From the NCBI RefSeq assembly GCF_019649055.1, contig NW_026570224.1, forward strand, positions 3,038,001-3,102,000: 64,000 bases of DNA, written 5' to 3'. The DNA comes from Paramacrobiotus metropolitanus. Taxonomy: Eukaryota; Tardigrada; Eutardigrada; Parachela; Macrobiotidae. Below the pieces are notes generated by a model, which ran no database searches, was not told where the DNA came from, and saw nothing but the letters and a program-made list of their open reading frames with translations. The translations under genes were made by a program, and so were the position numbers. Shown one piece after another: positions 26,323 through 36,640 of this stretch; within the stretch, counting starts at the first letter, position 1; every line of letters starts with the position of its first letter.

Positions 26323-27272
26323 TTCTTAAAATAGACCAGAACAGCACTAAGCCGGGAATTTACAGTCAGTCAGCAATATAAGTAGTGAATTTTGATAATA
26401 TTGCCTGTATGGCAGCAAATACAGAGAGAGCTACTCTATAGTCTATAGTATTTATACTAATTTAACTAATTTAATTTAACTACCCCGGTAGTTAAAAAAT
26501 TACCATTTTTTGCGTGGTGAATATCTTCAAATACATTTATATTATATGTACCATATTCACATACAAATATGATAATGTACTTCGGTTTCAGAGTTGAATA
26601 ATTATGGCGTTACGCGTTTGTACCAACATAATCAAACCGTCGGTCTTTATGATATTATGCCACAACTGCTTTGTTCGTGTCGAGTTGCATGTGTACGCAC
26701 TCATAAAAATATAATATATCTATGATATGCTATTTGTGTACCGTAATTATGTAACGAGCAGCAGAGCGTCTCTAAATTAACTGTAGCTGATAAAGAAGTG
26801 TTGTATCTATATTTTCAAACAACTTTATCATTCTTGCATACAAAGGAAGAAGAACAATCTGAACTTTTTTTATCGAAACGGTCAGTCTTATGTCCCCGTT
26901 TTAATTACTTATCCAAATATCGAGAAAACGCAAAGCGCGCGTTGCGGTCATTGATTATTTTCTGTACACAAATTGGGATGATATTATGTCGCGCTGACAA
27001 TGATGGATGTACAATTACGTGCACTGGGCAGCACAAGATAATTAACAAGCCATAGATTGATAATTATACGAGGAAAAATGCATAAACCATTCTGAATTGG
27101 TTAAACAGATCCGCTAATCAAAAATAAACGCTCAAAAAATCAACATTTTAAGCAAACCAAAGCGAGATGGGTACTTGTGCACTTCCGTTTGCATTTGTGC
27201 TGCTCCACTTACAGGTAAAAAGCAGGCGGAAGAGTATAGCGCATTATAGTGCCGTCGCATATAGCCGCTCAT
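26323..27272. other. intergenic, AT-rich
   Basis: No gene recognised. A 10-bp-arm inverted repeat (TTTAACTACC, 2-nt spacer, GGTAGTTAAA) lies at 26475-26496. A plus-strand frame at 26798-27055 has no features. Confidence 0.5.
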
Positions 27273-27674
27273 TCACCCTCTCGTTTCCGCTACGGCTGAA
27301 TTTTGAACAGCGCTTTCATTGGTAGTATTGGGGAACCACCAGTGTCGTGGGATATCCACATCGGCGTGGGCCGAATGCTTTCTTATTACTTCCCGTTGGT
27401 ATTCTTTCTGTTGACCACTGCTGTGCCACCAATTGGGATCGATATCGGCGGAATTAACCGATGAGGTCCGTCTTCGAAATTCCTCCTCAGCATCCGCTGC
27501 ACTCGTCGGCAGCGGTTTATCGCCATCTTGACCTTGCCACGGTCCCCACTGCATCTGTTCTGACATGGATCGGTCTGTGCCGGGAATAGTTTTCCGTAGC
27601 GGCTCATTCTGCTGTAATTCTTCCCGCAGTTGACGGTGCATGCGTAGATCCGGTTTCGCTTGTGCTGCGCCCAT
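27273..27674 (-). CDS. 133-residue hydrophilic protein with an N-myristoylation-like start
   Basis: A single-exon frame of 133 codons starts MGAAQAKPD, where Gly2 in a small-residue context resembles an N-myristoyltransferase site. The rest is charged and Gln-rich, with two Trp-pair motifs: DPNWWHSSGQQKEYQREVIR about residues 77-96 and DIPRHWWFPN about residues 107-116. No membrane segment, signal peptide or known domain is seen. Codon composition looks coding and the antisense frames are disrupted. Family unknown. If the lipid site is used, the protein would sit on the inner face of membranes. It stands alone between the CaV2 3' end and a repeat-rich region. Confidence 0.6.
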   Translation of the reverse strand: MGAAQAKPDLRMHRQLREELQQNEPLRKTIPGTDRSMSEQMQWGPWQGQDGDKPLPTSAADAEEEFRRRTSSVNSADIDPNWWHSSGQQKEYQREVIRKHSAHADVDIPRHWWFPNTTNESAVQNSAVAETRG

Positions 27675-27699
27675 GATATGGGAAGCGAATAAAAAATCT

Positions 27700-29110
27700 C
27701 ACTTGGAAACAAAAATGGAATCCGGCAGCTGCTATATTGCAGATCTTACTGTATCCATATTGGTATTTGCGGATGATGATGCGTTTAGGGCTTTAAGCAT
27801 GAGCAGAAGATTTGTTTCAGAACTGTGCGTTTGATCGATAAGTCTATTAACTCAGCAGGTACACTCCAGCACGCTGGTTTCTAGAAATGCTCTGAATTCA
27901 CACAACGTTGTTATGTACTCTGCAACCGTAGCGGCAACGCTAACACATTGCCTTACCGTTCTCGCAACCTGGCCGATCGTGCTGTAAATTTAGTCACTCA
28001 TTTATAAACATTGGCGGCAGTTAATATTTGTCGTAGGTGACTGGTAGACTTAGAAGAGCACGTTAAAGACCACCTTTGGATAATGTGCGATGCGAAAATA
28101 AAATATATAGAGCGCCGCTAATTCACTGCAACATTGCGCCTTGTCGCTACGCTGATGGGTGCATGTTTATTACGCTACCTGAAGGCGCAGTATATCTCTC
28201 CAGCATTAAAGGTAAGATGAATCAGCCTTGAACGTATCGGTGAAGGTAACTTTTTACAGAAGCGGTGGTGCGACAACGATGATCACAAAACAACGTACTT
28301 ACACAAAGAAACAACATTATATAAATCACTTTCGGCAAGCTTAAAATTTATAAGCCGTCTGGCAAGTTCGGCGACGTAAGGCACAACACAAATCCCAGTG
28401 CGTATGTATATTACGCTGTAACGCACAGTACAAACCGTGCTGCGTGGGCAAACATGTTCTTGAAGATTCCTTACAGTTTTACCTGATGGTACGGTAGGTT
28501 AAAACTTAAATGCTATGTACCGGTGCGGTAGTTAGTAAGCACAATGGCGAAAATGTGGCGGAATAAAAACTTGCACAGCACTAAACAAGTGAGCTTTATC
28601 AGCAAAAATAAACGTTGTGTTAAGCAAGTTTCACCCCCATAACCGAGCTACGTACGGGATAATATTAATGTCGGTACTTTATTGGAAGAAGCATCTACAG
28701 TAGTGATGTGATCTACATCTGAGTATGTGATCATCTGAAGCATCTGAGTATGTGATCTACATATACTATATTAATTTCGCACAACAATTAAAAAAGCGTA
28801 CAGCTAATTCAAAAGGAGTAAATTCTGTTAAGTACTATCGTAAATAATCAAGAAATCAGTACAATCATAGTGTGTGTGTACTGTGTAGTGTACCACAAAC
28901 AGGATTGGTATCTCGTACGTGCAATCCAGACAGTGACACATTCAAGTCACTATCTGGAATAAACATAAATGCATACCAGCACATGCACAAATTCAGCATA
29001 GCAAAAAAAAAGGACTCGGTCCCAGTGTTCCACTCACTTAAAAAGTGATCTGCTAATAGACTGCTATAACCATAAGTCTATAACAATTAACAAGTATGAC
29101 AAATTAACAA
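27700..29110. other. intergenic, short repeats only
   Basis: No gene is supported. CATCTGAGTATGTGATC-type direct repeats occur around 28700-28760. An inverted repeat with 12-bp arms (CCAGACAGTGAC / GTCACTATCTGG, one mismatch) lies at 28926-28957. Confidence 0.5.
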
Positions 29111-29165
29111 ATAATTAAGAACTCTACCGGTAAAATATGCCAGTACCGCTAGAGTTCTTAATTAT
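29111..29165. repeat. long hairpin, 16-bp perfect arms extended to 22 bp
   Basis: ATAATTAAGAACTCTA at 29111-29126 pairs with TAGAGTTCTTAATTAT at 29150-29165. After one mismatch five more base pairs form, leaving an 11-nt loop. Confidence 0.95.
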
Positions 29166-29339
29166 AGTTCAAGGTGGCCTTGAGAATCATTTAATTAAAG
29201 CAGAGCTGTCTGTGCGTCACACTCCCGCCTCCAAAGCTTCCTCATTGGCCAGAACCAGCATTAGGGCTTCTTTAACCCTGAACAGCCTTTTAGACTTTTC
29301 AACTTCGTCCATTGAACCAGATACTCCCTTTGGCTTGGT

Positions 29340-29590
29340 TCCAGGCCCGCGTTGGAGGGGGGGCGGTGGGGGCGGCCGCCCCCCCCTTTTTCGATTTTTG
29401 GCCGCCGGGGGGGCGGCGATTTTTCGGTTTTTGGCCGCCGGGGGGCGAATTTAAAGTATGGCGCCCCCCCTTCCGCATCCCTCCGCCCCCACCAGTTTCT
29501 GGCCGCCACCCCGGCGAATTCTAGCCAAAACGCCGCCCCACGGCGGCATTCCGCCCCCCCTATCAAAAAACCCCAGCGCGGGCCTGCTTG
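29340..29590. repeat. extreme G/C-rich foldback island
   Basis: Long G and C runs sit abruptly in AT-rich DNA. Outer arms GGCCCGCGTTGG (about 29345) and AGCGCGGGCC (about 29575) are inverted. Inner arms GGTGGGGGCGG and CCGCCCCCACC are inverted too. Between them TTTTTGGCCGCCGGGGGG occurs twice. The open frames over it are low-complexity Gly/Pro artefacts. Confidence 0.85.
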
Positions 29591-29619
29591 GTTCTTACGA
29601 AGCTTTCGAAACCTATGCA

Positions 29620-29656
29620 AGCTTTTACTTAGTACCTATGCAAGCTTTTACCTGAA
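29620..29656. repeat. short direct repeat (two copies)
   Basis: ACCTATGCAAGCTTTTAC occurs twice in near-tandem. Confidence 0.9.
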
Positions 29657-29759
29657 TAGCCAAATCCGACCTTCAGCCTTGGCGCTCACCAAGCTTTCGA
29701 AACATTGGTACCAGATTGGCTAAAGCCAGCATTACGACTTTTAAGAGTGCAAGCCTTAA

Positions 29760-30260
29760 AGAAACGGTAGGTTTCACGCAGAAGCTGCGGCCTTTGGTGA
29801 CCGAAGGCTTTCCAAGACTTCGGTCGCCGAAGGCCTTTCAAGCTTTGGTCACCGAAGGGGTTTGGAGCCTTCGGGTGACCGAATGGTTTTAGGCCTCTAG
29901 CCTCCGAAGACCTTTCAAGCCTTTGGTCACCGAAAGCTTTTTAGGCCTTTGGTCACGAAGGCCACGCGTGCGGTACCCGCCTTATTAACGCGTTTGGACA
30001 CCGAAGGTCTTTTAAGCTTTCCGTTACCGAATGCCTTTTAGGCCTTTGGGTCACCGAAGACCTTTTAGGCCTTTAGTCACCAAAGGTCTTTTAAGCTTTT
30101 GGTCACCAAAGGCCTAAAAAAGCCTTTGGTCACCGAATGCCACGCGTGCGGCACCCGCCTTATTAAGCCTTTTGACAACGAAGGCCTTTTAAGCTTTTCG
30201 TCACCGAATGCCTTTGGTCACCGAAGGCCACGCGTGCGGTACCCACACTTTTAAGCCGCT
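29760..30260. repeat. degenerate palindromic satellite (CTTTGGTCACCGAAGG family)
   Basis: About 16 diverged copies of a 25-28 bp unit centred on CTTTGGTCACCGAAGG, each nearly self-complementary, joined by CTTTTAAG or CCTTTTAGG. A longer segment beginning GCCACGCGTGCGG is embedded at about 29961, 30139 and 30228. The spacings (178 and 89 bp) suggest a higher-order period. Confidence 0.85.
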
Positions 30261-30280
30261 TGAAACCGTGGGCCGCGTCA

Positions 30281-30302
30281 GCGCGGCGCGTAAGCGCCGC
30301 GC
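30281..30302. repeat. GC-rich hairpin with GTAA loop
   Basis: GCGCGGCGC, GTAA, GCGCCGCGC: nine perfect base pairs and a four-base loop, at the right edge of the satellite island. Confidence 0.95.
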
Positions 30303-30309
30303 GTCCTGC

Positions 30310-31040
30310 TTGTTATAATTATTACACAGTATTGTGCTTATACGTGCACACTGCACATCGCCACAAATTGCACGCTTTTTTCGTTCTTCTTTTGTGTACT
30401 GATCGTTACTTCCATAAGAAACAAACCCGAATCTGACAATTGTACTCTCGCGAATAAAGTCGCGATCATCGATGCTTGCATAAGTGACTTATGTAAGTAG
30501 TATCTGGAATTCTGAAAACAGAAACAGCTAGTTTTGTCGATCACTACTGTACTAGTAGTAGTATACTTCAACTTTCAAGTACAGACAGGGTAGAAATGTA
30601 ACATAGATAAACATGCGGAGTTAATTATTGGAGTCCAATGTCCACTCTACAGAAACAGCACAGACTCAAATCAAGCAAAAACACAGCTCCCAGCCCCCAG
30701 GGCAAGACTTTGTCACTTCTGAACTTGTGTTGTTTAATAACAAGCAACAGATTTGTCCATACAACTGCTAGGTACCAGCAGCAACGCTAAAGTTCTAAAC
30801 ATAGTTTAACATACACCCGTGATTCTGCAATTCAAAGCCTGTACTTGTACAACAAATTAATATCCATCACAGTACCGGACAAAACTAGTATTATTCATTT
30901 ATTAGTTAAAAAAAATCAGCTGGGACAAAACGATGGCGACCGATACAAGGAATTTGCTTCCCCAAAAATATACATGTACTTTGTAATTTGTATAACGTAT
31001 ATTCTCGAAGGCAGGAGACCAATGCGCGAATCCGATCATG
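30310..31040. other. intergenic, nothing recognised
   Basis: Short frames on both strands (for example 30338-30571 -) show no features. Confidence 0.5.
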
Positions 31041-31049
31041 ACGCTGGCT

Positions 31050-31332
31050 TGTCCATCGGTTCAGGCAGCCCTAATCCGGGCACAGGCGGATCACCAATAG
31101 GTCGATGATCAGGAACAGGTGGCTGGGGAATGCCAGTGGGTCCAATCGTGGGCGTTCCTTCAACTTCCTTGTGGGATAGTTGGCAACGACGGAAAAGGGT
31201 CTGGGTTCATCCCAGATGCGGACGTCCCTGGAGCGCCAGGCAATGAGGGATTTCTGTCGGTTTTTCCTGAATCTTCCGGCTTCCGACCAGGAAAACCTGG
31301 CCCTGTCGGCTTGAAACCTCCGGGATCCATAT
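31050..31332 (-). pseudogene. Gly/Pro-rich reading region with a one-base frame break
   Basis: On the minus strand an ATG near 31329 opens a Gly/Pro/Asp-rich frame (MDPGGFKPTGPGFPGRKPED...). It meets a stop just after PTIPQGS at about 31160. From about 31165 the next frame continues with the same composition (EGTPTIGPTGIPQPPVPDHRP...GLPEPMDKPAS) and ends in TGA near 31050. The continuity across frames suggests one Pro/Gly-rich protein broken by a single-base indel, or an assembly error. The plus strand is also collagen-like here because Gly and Pro codons are complementary, so the strand is uncertain. Composition resembles the neighbour at 32382-32675 on the same strand. Confidence 0.35.
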
Positions 31333-31589
31333 CGCACAACAAGAGAAAGAATCTGGGACCGGCAGTGAGCGGACAAATGATCAAAACTTCCCAACGTCAA
31401 CGCTGTTGTACTATGACCGATGATGACTTTCGCAGACCACTTGATGACTTGAACTCAAATAACAGTGGCAAAACTAATGCTAGCTGTAGAAAATTTGTCT
31501 GGCAAGATACGTACGGGGATGATATTTATATGTTACTACCCATTCACAGTCAAAAAACGATACTTCCAGAATATACTTCTCTGACATAA

Positions 31590-32375
31590 CTCTGAGTCTC
31601 TGACATACCAAATGTCCAAGAACTGTAGTCAACTGTATAATAAAGTGTATCTGTACTCAGTAGTCATCACTCAAAACCGATTATAAAATATCGCACTGTT
31701 AGGCAGCTGCCACCGCACCCGCTAACGGAAAATTCCGTAAAGAACTCGCGCATACGGGAGGCAGTTGGATTTATATGCGGAAATGCTGAAATAAGCGGCG
31801 TATCACCGCAATAATGACCGCATGACGATGAGCGCATTGTACAAATACACGTTCAAGGCTGGTGCGATACTTACTCACAAGTCAGTACAAGTTACAAAAT
31901 TGTTTCAATAATTTAATCTTCATATTACTTATAAAATTAATTAATATTCTGTGTAATAAGTACTTCGAAGGTCACCAGTGGTCCATCAAACAATAGAACA
32001 AGCGGTCACAAGCCGACAAAATTGAGTTTAAGCACCTTTACTTGCAACTTGCAAGTAAGAAGAACAATACACAATCATTAAAAATAATACTTCGTAGTAG
32101 TAGTTCAAGTACAGTAATCGAAGTCCGAATTTACAACTGAAGACGAATTTACAATAAAAACTTGCCACACGGACTTTAATAGCGAAGTAAAAAGTAATCA
32201 GTTACACGATGTCCAAAAGCTTTAAAAACGGAATCTGTTTTACGATATATAAGCCGGTAACTCTTATAAGTGCATCAACGGTATCGTGCTTCATGAGGTC
32301 AATATAGATATATGATATCTATATAAAATTATAACCATATCAGATTTCCGAAGTACAAACTAACAACATTTAGAA
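31590..32375. other. intergenic, AT-rich
   Basis: No gene seen. A short near-palindrome of TATAGATATATGATATCTATATA type lies at about 32303-32326. Confidence 0.5.
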
Positions 32376-32381
32376 CCCAGA

Positions 32382-32675
32382 TCACACTTTCTTAGGTTTG
32401 TCCTTGTCAACCTTGTTGGGTTGTGTAGGGTCATGCTTTCCTTCAGGCTCTGGGATATTTCCCGCTCCGGGTTGTCCACTGCGTGGCGCTCTGGTTGTGT
32501 GCATGGTGTCTCCCGGTTGGTCGGGAACTGCCGGCTTGGGATCCGGATTTTCTGGACCGGCGCCACCCTGACCTTTCATCCCGCTTAATCCTTCTGGGTT
32601 GCTTGGGCCAGATCCAAGTGCAGGAGAAATTCCTGGTCCACCGCTGCCGAGTCCACCCATTCCTCCATCAGCCAT
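32382..32675 (-). CDS. 97-residue Gly/Pro-rich low-complexity protein
   Basis: A complete 97-codon frame starts MADGGMGGLGSGGPG and ends in a Lys-rich tail (KVDKDKPKKV). The initiation ATG lies six bases after a good acceptor (CTTTCCAG/GCTAAC) on the minus strand, implying an intron in the 5' leader. The LEA gene nearby has the same arrangement. No hydrophobic segment, signal peptide or Cys is present, so it is predicted disordered and cytosolic or nuclear. No family is recognised. Composition is like the broken Gly/Pro-rich region 1 kb downstream on the same strand, so the two may be paralogues. Confidence 0.6.
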   Translation of the reverse strand: MADGGMGGLGSGGPGISPALGSGPSNPEGLSGMKGQGGAGPENPDPKPAVPDQPGDTMHTTRAPRSGQPGAGNIPEPEGKHDPTQPNKVDKDKPKKV

Positions 32676-32689
32676 GTTAGCCTGGAAAG

Positions 32690-34270
32690 AGAGGAAGAAT
32701 ACTTTCTATATCGAACAGATGCAGAATTAATTACTTAATTACTTTACTTATAAAATTACTTAATTCAAAAGAGATAATGCAGAAACCATTTAAACGAAAA
32801 CAAATCTACAATACTGTACAGTACAGTACTTAAACTAACTGAAAAGTGTAAACACCCTTTTACTGCTACTTTTTTTATTTGTATACTTCTACAGTAATGA
32901 TTTAATAACTAATATGTAATTCTATAGCCGATGGTTGTACGGTCAGTACTTGCAGTACGGATGACTACAAATTTGCACAAAAGCTAACGAACAATCGAGC
33001 TGGTCGAAATTCCTGATGTTTCAAGTCAAGAAGTTCCTTTAAAACTATTAGCAAGCTTAGAACTTACTATTAGTAAGTTCTATAAGTAAGTTCTATATAA
33101 AAGCAGTAATTATTATTATTGGTATTAACGTCCCTATATTGTGTTATAAGTACGGTATATCGTTAACCACCATGTCTAATCTAAAAGTTCTGAAATTAAG
33201 AATTTCGATCTTCAGGATTGCATTACATACTTAATTATAATAATAGCTAGTGCTGCATAAACTGCTGTTCATTTACCTATTGTCTTCACTGCGTTAAGAA
33301 AATATAGGTAATAGGTCAGCGGCTATCAAGTAAAGTCTGTATGTAGAAACAGGCCTTTCAAATAATTATTTTCAAACAATACGGGCAAGTAATTTTCCGC
33401 ATTCGAACATATATAGTACTAAATACGAGCGTTTGCGAAACATGTTAAAGGGGAGTTAACTCAAGAGATGTGGGTAAATCTTGCACGTACAAATTATTCA
33501 ACCGGGGAATTCCCATGATTATGCCGCGTAATCAATGCATTCCGTTAACGTGAGTAGTATCACAACACAGACGTGCAGCGGCACTGCAGCCGTGGTTGTA
33601 CCCGATATCGTAGTCGTACCGGATTCGTGCGCTACGGTTCGTAAATGTATTTTCCAAATTTCCCATGGTTAGAAGTTGAGGTTGCTGTGCAATGAGCACA
33701 ACCATTCGATAACAGTGAAAATCGATTTTTGTGCGGCAAGATACCTATATTAAGGTCGTGTTGTCTCCCACTTCGCTATAAAGCCTATAATTTGCAGGTT
33801 TTAAGCTTGAAAACTGATAATAAAGTTTACTAAAATTGTTTCGTGCTTGAGCCAGTATTAGCCGGATATCGCCATCAACCTGTTTGGATCGTCGTTATTG
33901 CGCAGTAAAGTTCAAAACATACCGGTCAGTAATTATGCCAGTAACTTTAATTTGAGCTGTAACTTGTACTGTTGTCCAAAGGGTGAATCGGTACTATTTA
34001 TGTGGCTTTTGGTAAAGCGAATTTTTGCGACGAATGCAAAAATATAGACATTAGTTGAATATATAATGATATTGCACTTACTACTCGATTGTTCTACCGC
34101 TTTTCTGCGTACTTCAAAATCGTTAACCAGGCATATAATTATGCCCGTACTTGCTGTGCAGTCGGAATTGGTTATTCCTTATTTCCGACGCTGTATCGAT
34201 TTTACAAAGCGTACTGACTGGCAGTGCCAACGTGTCTGGCTGTCGCCGAATATTTCGCTATTTTACCAGG
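32690..34270. other. intergenic / likely 5' leader of the LEA gene
   Basis: No coding exon is recognised. An inverted repeat of 11-bp arms (AGAACTTACTA / TAGTAAGTTCT) lies at 33059-33081, with an extra copy of one arm just after. The non-coding first exon of the LEA gene should lie here. Confidence 0.45.
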
Positions 34271-34288
34271 GTCTTGTTTGTAGGTTCC

Positions 34289-35704
34289 ATGTTGATCTTC
34301 AAAATGCGTTACATTCCTATCCTGTTCCTCAGTTTCCTCCTAGTCGCCACTACTTTTAGTTGGCAATGGCCGTGGGCGGGTGACGAAGCGGAAGACGTTA
34401 TAGACGAAACCGCCGACAAAGTCAAACAGCAGGCAGACAATTTGGGAGGTAAAGCCAAAGATGCAACAGATAAGGCCCGGGACACTGCTAAGGAGGGAGT
34501 GAAGAAAGCCCGCGATGCAAAAGATGATCTCGCAGATAAAGCCAAGGATGCTAAGGAGAAAGTGAAGTCGAAAGCCCAGGAAATGGCCGATGACGCCGAA
34601 AACACTGTGGACAACGCCAAAGACTCGGCGAAGAACGCTGCTAAAAAGGTGGGCGATAAAGTGAAAGAGACCGCCGAGGATGCCAAAGCGGCCGGAAAAA
34701 ATGCCGCCGGCAAAGCCAAAGAAACCGTTGAGGATGTCAAGTCCAAAGCGAAGGATGCTGCTCAGGACGCCAAAGGTAAAGCGAAAGACACAGCGGAAGA
34801 TGTCAAATCCAAAGCCAAAGAGGCAGCTGGAAAAGCCAAAGATACGGTTGAGGATGTGAAAGATTCGGCGAAAGATAAAGCCAAGAAAACCGCTGACGAC
34901 GTGAAAGATGCGGCGAAGAAAACCGCTGATAAAGCAAAAGACGCCGCTGGGGATAAAGTCGATGACGTAAAAGATGCTGCTGGCAAGGCGAAAGATGCTG
35001 CCTCGGGTAAAGCGAAAGAGCTGAAGGACAAAGCCGGTGAAAAGCTGGAGGATGCCAAGGAAGCCGTGGAGGACGCCACTGGTCACACTTCCGAGCAGTT
35101 GCTGGACGCCGCCGGACGAGTGATCGTCAAAGCCGGTGAGACACTGGGTGAAGCTGCCACCCTGGCGGCAGCCGGTGCGAAAGCGGCTTTCGATGCGGCT
35201 GGCGGAGTGGACGGAATCTCAGAGAAACTGGGCGCAGCTGCTGGAGCGGCCAAGGAGAAATTGGGACAAGCGGCCGACGCTATCGGCAACACGGACACCT
35301 TCAAGAAAGCCAAGCAGGCAGTAGCCGATCAGATTCACAAGGTACCCGGGGCGGATGCCACTATTGACACCGTCGGCAAGGTGGGTGGAGCGGCAGTTGA
35401 CGCTGCGAAAAATGTCATCAACAAAGCCAAGGACATCGTAGTGGAACAGGTGGGAGGCATGGAAGGATTCCAGGAGAAAATGGAAGTGGTGAAAGAAGTC
35501 GTTCTGGAACAAGCCAGCCATCTCACGGGCGCGGCTCATGAGAAACTGGAAGAGATCCGAGGAGGACAAGAGGCGGATCAAGGGCAGGCGAAAAAAGACG
35601 TCCCTGACAAGGATGCCAACAAGGAAAATCAGGGAGCGGCAACGGATCGGGATCCTAAAGCGAAGGACAAGGCAAAGGAGCAGCAGAGGAAGTCAGAATT
35701 ATAA
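34289..35704 (+). CDS. secretory-pathway group-3 LEA protein with ER-retention-like tail
   Basis: A 471-residue late-embryogenesis-abundant-type protein. These disordered proteins become helical on drying and protect membranes and proteins. The ATG at 34289 follows a TTTGTAG/GTTCC acceptor; a second in-frame ATG is five codons on. The N-terminus is a signal peptide (basic start, IPILFLSFLLVATTFS core, then WQWPW). From about residue 35 to 270 it is Ala/Lys/Asp/Glu-rich, with degenerate 11-residue repeats of AKDKAKDxAED type and no Pro or Cys. About residues 270-430 form a longer amphipathic region (AAGAKAAFDAAGGVDGISEKLG). A hydrophilic tail ends KSEL, a KDEL-like ER retrieval motif. Targeting to the ER lumen or secretory pathway is inferred. 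AATAAA lies at 35790-35795. Confidence 0.88.
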   Translation: MLIFKMRYIPILFLSFLLVATTFSWQWPWAGDEAEDVIDETADKVKQQADNLGGKAKDATDKARDTAKEGVKKARDAKDDLADKAKDAKEKVKSKAQEMADDAENTVDNAKDSAKNAAKKVGDKVKETAEDAKAAGKNAAGKAKETVEDVKSKAKDAAQDAKGKAKDTAEDVKSKAKEAAGKAKDTVEDVKDSAKDKAKKTADDVKDAAKKTADKAKDAAGDKVDDVKDAAGKAKDAASGKAKELKDKAGEKLEDAKEAVEDATGHTSEQLLDAAGRVIVKAGETLGEAATLAAAGAKAAFDAAGGVDGISEKLGAAAGAAKEKLGQAADAIGNTDTFKKAKQAVADQIHKVPGADATIDTVGKVGGAAVDAAKNVINKAKDIVVEQVGGMEGFQEKMEVVKEVVLEQASHLTGAAHEKLEEIRGGQEADQGQAKKDVPDKDANKENQGAATDRDPKAKDKAKEQQRKSEL

Positions 35705-35789
35705 CGTTTTTTGTTGTGCATTTAAAACTGAATTATTTGTTTTTGATAATGATTTGAAGGTTCAGTGCTATTCTTTACCACTATGTGGA

Positions 35790-35795
35790 AATAAA
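35790..35795 (+). terminator. polyadenylation signal AATAAA for the LEA gene
   Basis: AATAAA about 86 bp downstream of the stop codon. Confidence 0.7.
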
Positions 35796-35799
35796 AATC

Positions 35800-36640
35800 T
35801 GTGCTTATTTATTTTTGTTTTGGTCACAGCTTATGTTGGGCTTTCTGATAATGCGAAAACACGAATTTTTAATTGAGATGTCTGTGTAAATATTGCTGCG
35901 AAATAATTATCCTAATTCGTAAGTACTTGGTAGCATATTCTAATAAAATTCCTGATTTAATACCGCATTGACAGAATAACTGTTATCGTACACATGTACT
36001 GTACTTACCCCTGCGTAGTATAAAGAGTCAGTCCTCAAAATACGAGTACAAGACAAGAGTCCAAACTCCAAACTGTTTCGAATCGAATCTGGCTGTCTAA
36101 AAGTTAACATTCCTGTTTTTGAAAATTTTTTATTGTGTTCTGGATAATGAGCAAGCCACTGCACCTAATAATTTTTGAAGAAAAATGTATTTGTCAGAAA
36201 AACATGCGAAAGAGGCAGCCGAATCCCTCGCATCAATTAAAGCGGGCAGGGATAGACGGTGTTTTCAGTAAATCGTAATATTCGTATAAGGACGTAAACT
36301 GTAAAGGCAGTAGAGTACACTAAAAGTCTGAAACGACAGAGAATTTCCGCATTAAAATCAAAATTAATTGCATTAGCAGCTAATGCAATTAGTGCCTTTT
36401 AGTGCCTGCAATTAGTGCGAAAGCTAATGATTAGCTTTCGATCGATTAATCGTCAGTAAATCAGTACAAGCTACGTACATGACTACATGGTGCATCACAA
36501 TAATATCACATAGCAAGCAATAGAGCAAAACTCGCCACATCCCACAGCCAAAAACTTTTCATAAAATGACAGTTTACTGTATTTAAACCAAAACCGAAAA
36601 CACACACAAGCAACATGGTAATAAACTTTATGAAAAGAAC
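35800..36640. other. intergenic with a palindrome cluster
   Basis: No gene recognised; see the palindrome cluster at 36365-36452. Confidence 0.5.
36365..36452. repeat. cluster of three palindromes
   Basis: 36365-36391 has 13-bp arms (TAATTGCATTAGC and complement) with a 1-nt centre. 36418-36440 has CGAAAGCTAAT arms with a 1-nt centre. 36443-36452 is the perfect CGATTAATCG. AGTGCCT-type direct repeats lie between the first two. Confidence 0.95.

Noticed and set aside
29261-29723. Gly/Pro-rich frames on both strands
   Set aside because: They span the G/C-rich foldback repeat and are open only because of base composition.
31119-31589. Collagen-like plus-strand frame
   Set aside because: Gly and Pro codons are complementary, so the plus frame mirrors the minus one. 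It has no signal peptide or regular Gly-X-Y repeat.
34309-35313. Long minus-strand frames of Ser/Ala/Phe- or Phe/Gly-rich composition
   Set aside because: They are complements of the Lys/Ala/Asp-repeat LEA coding sequence; repetitive codons keep several antisense frames open.
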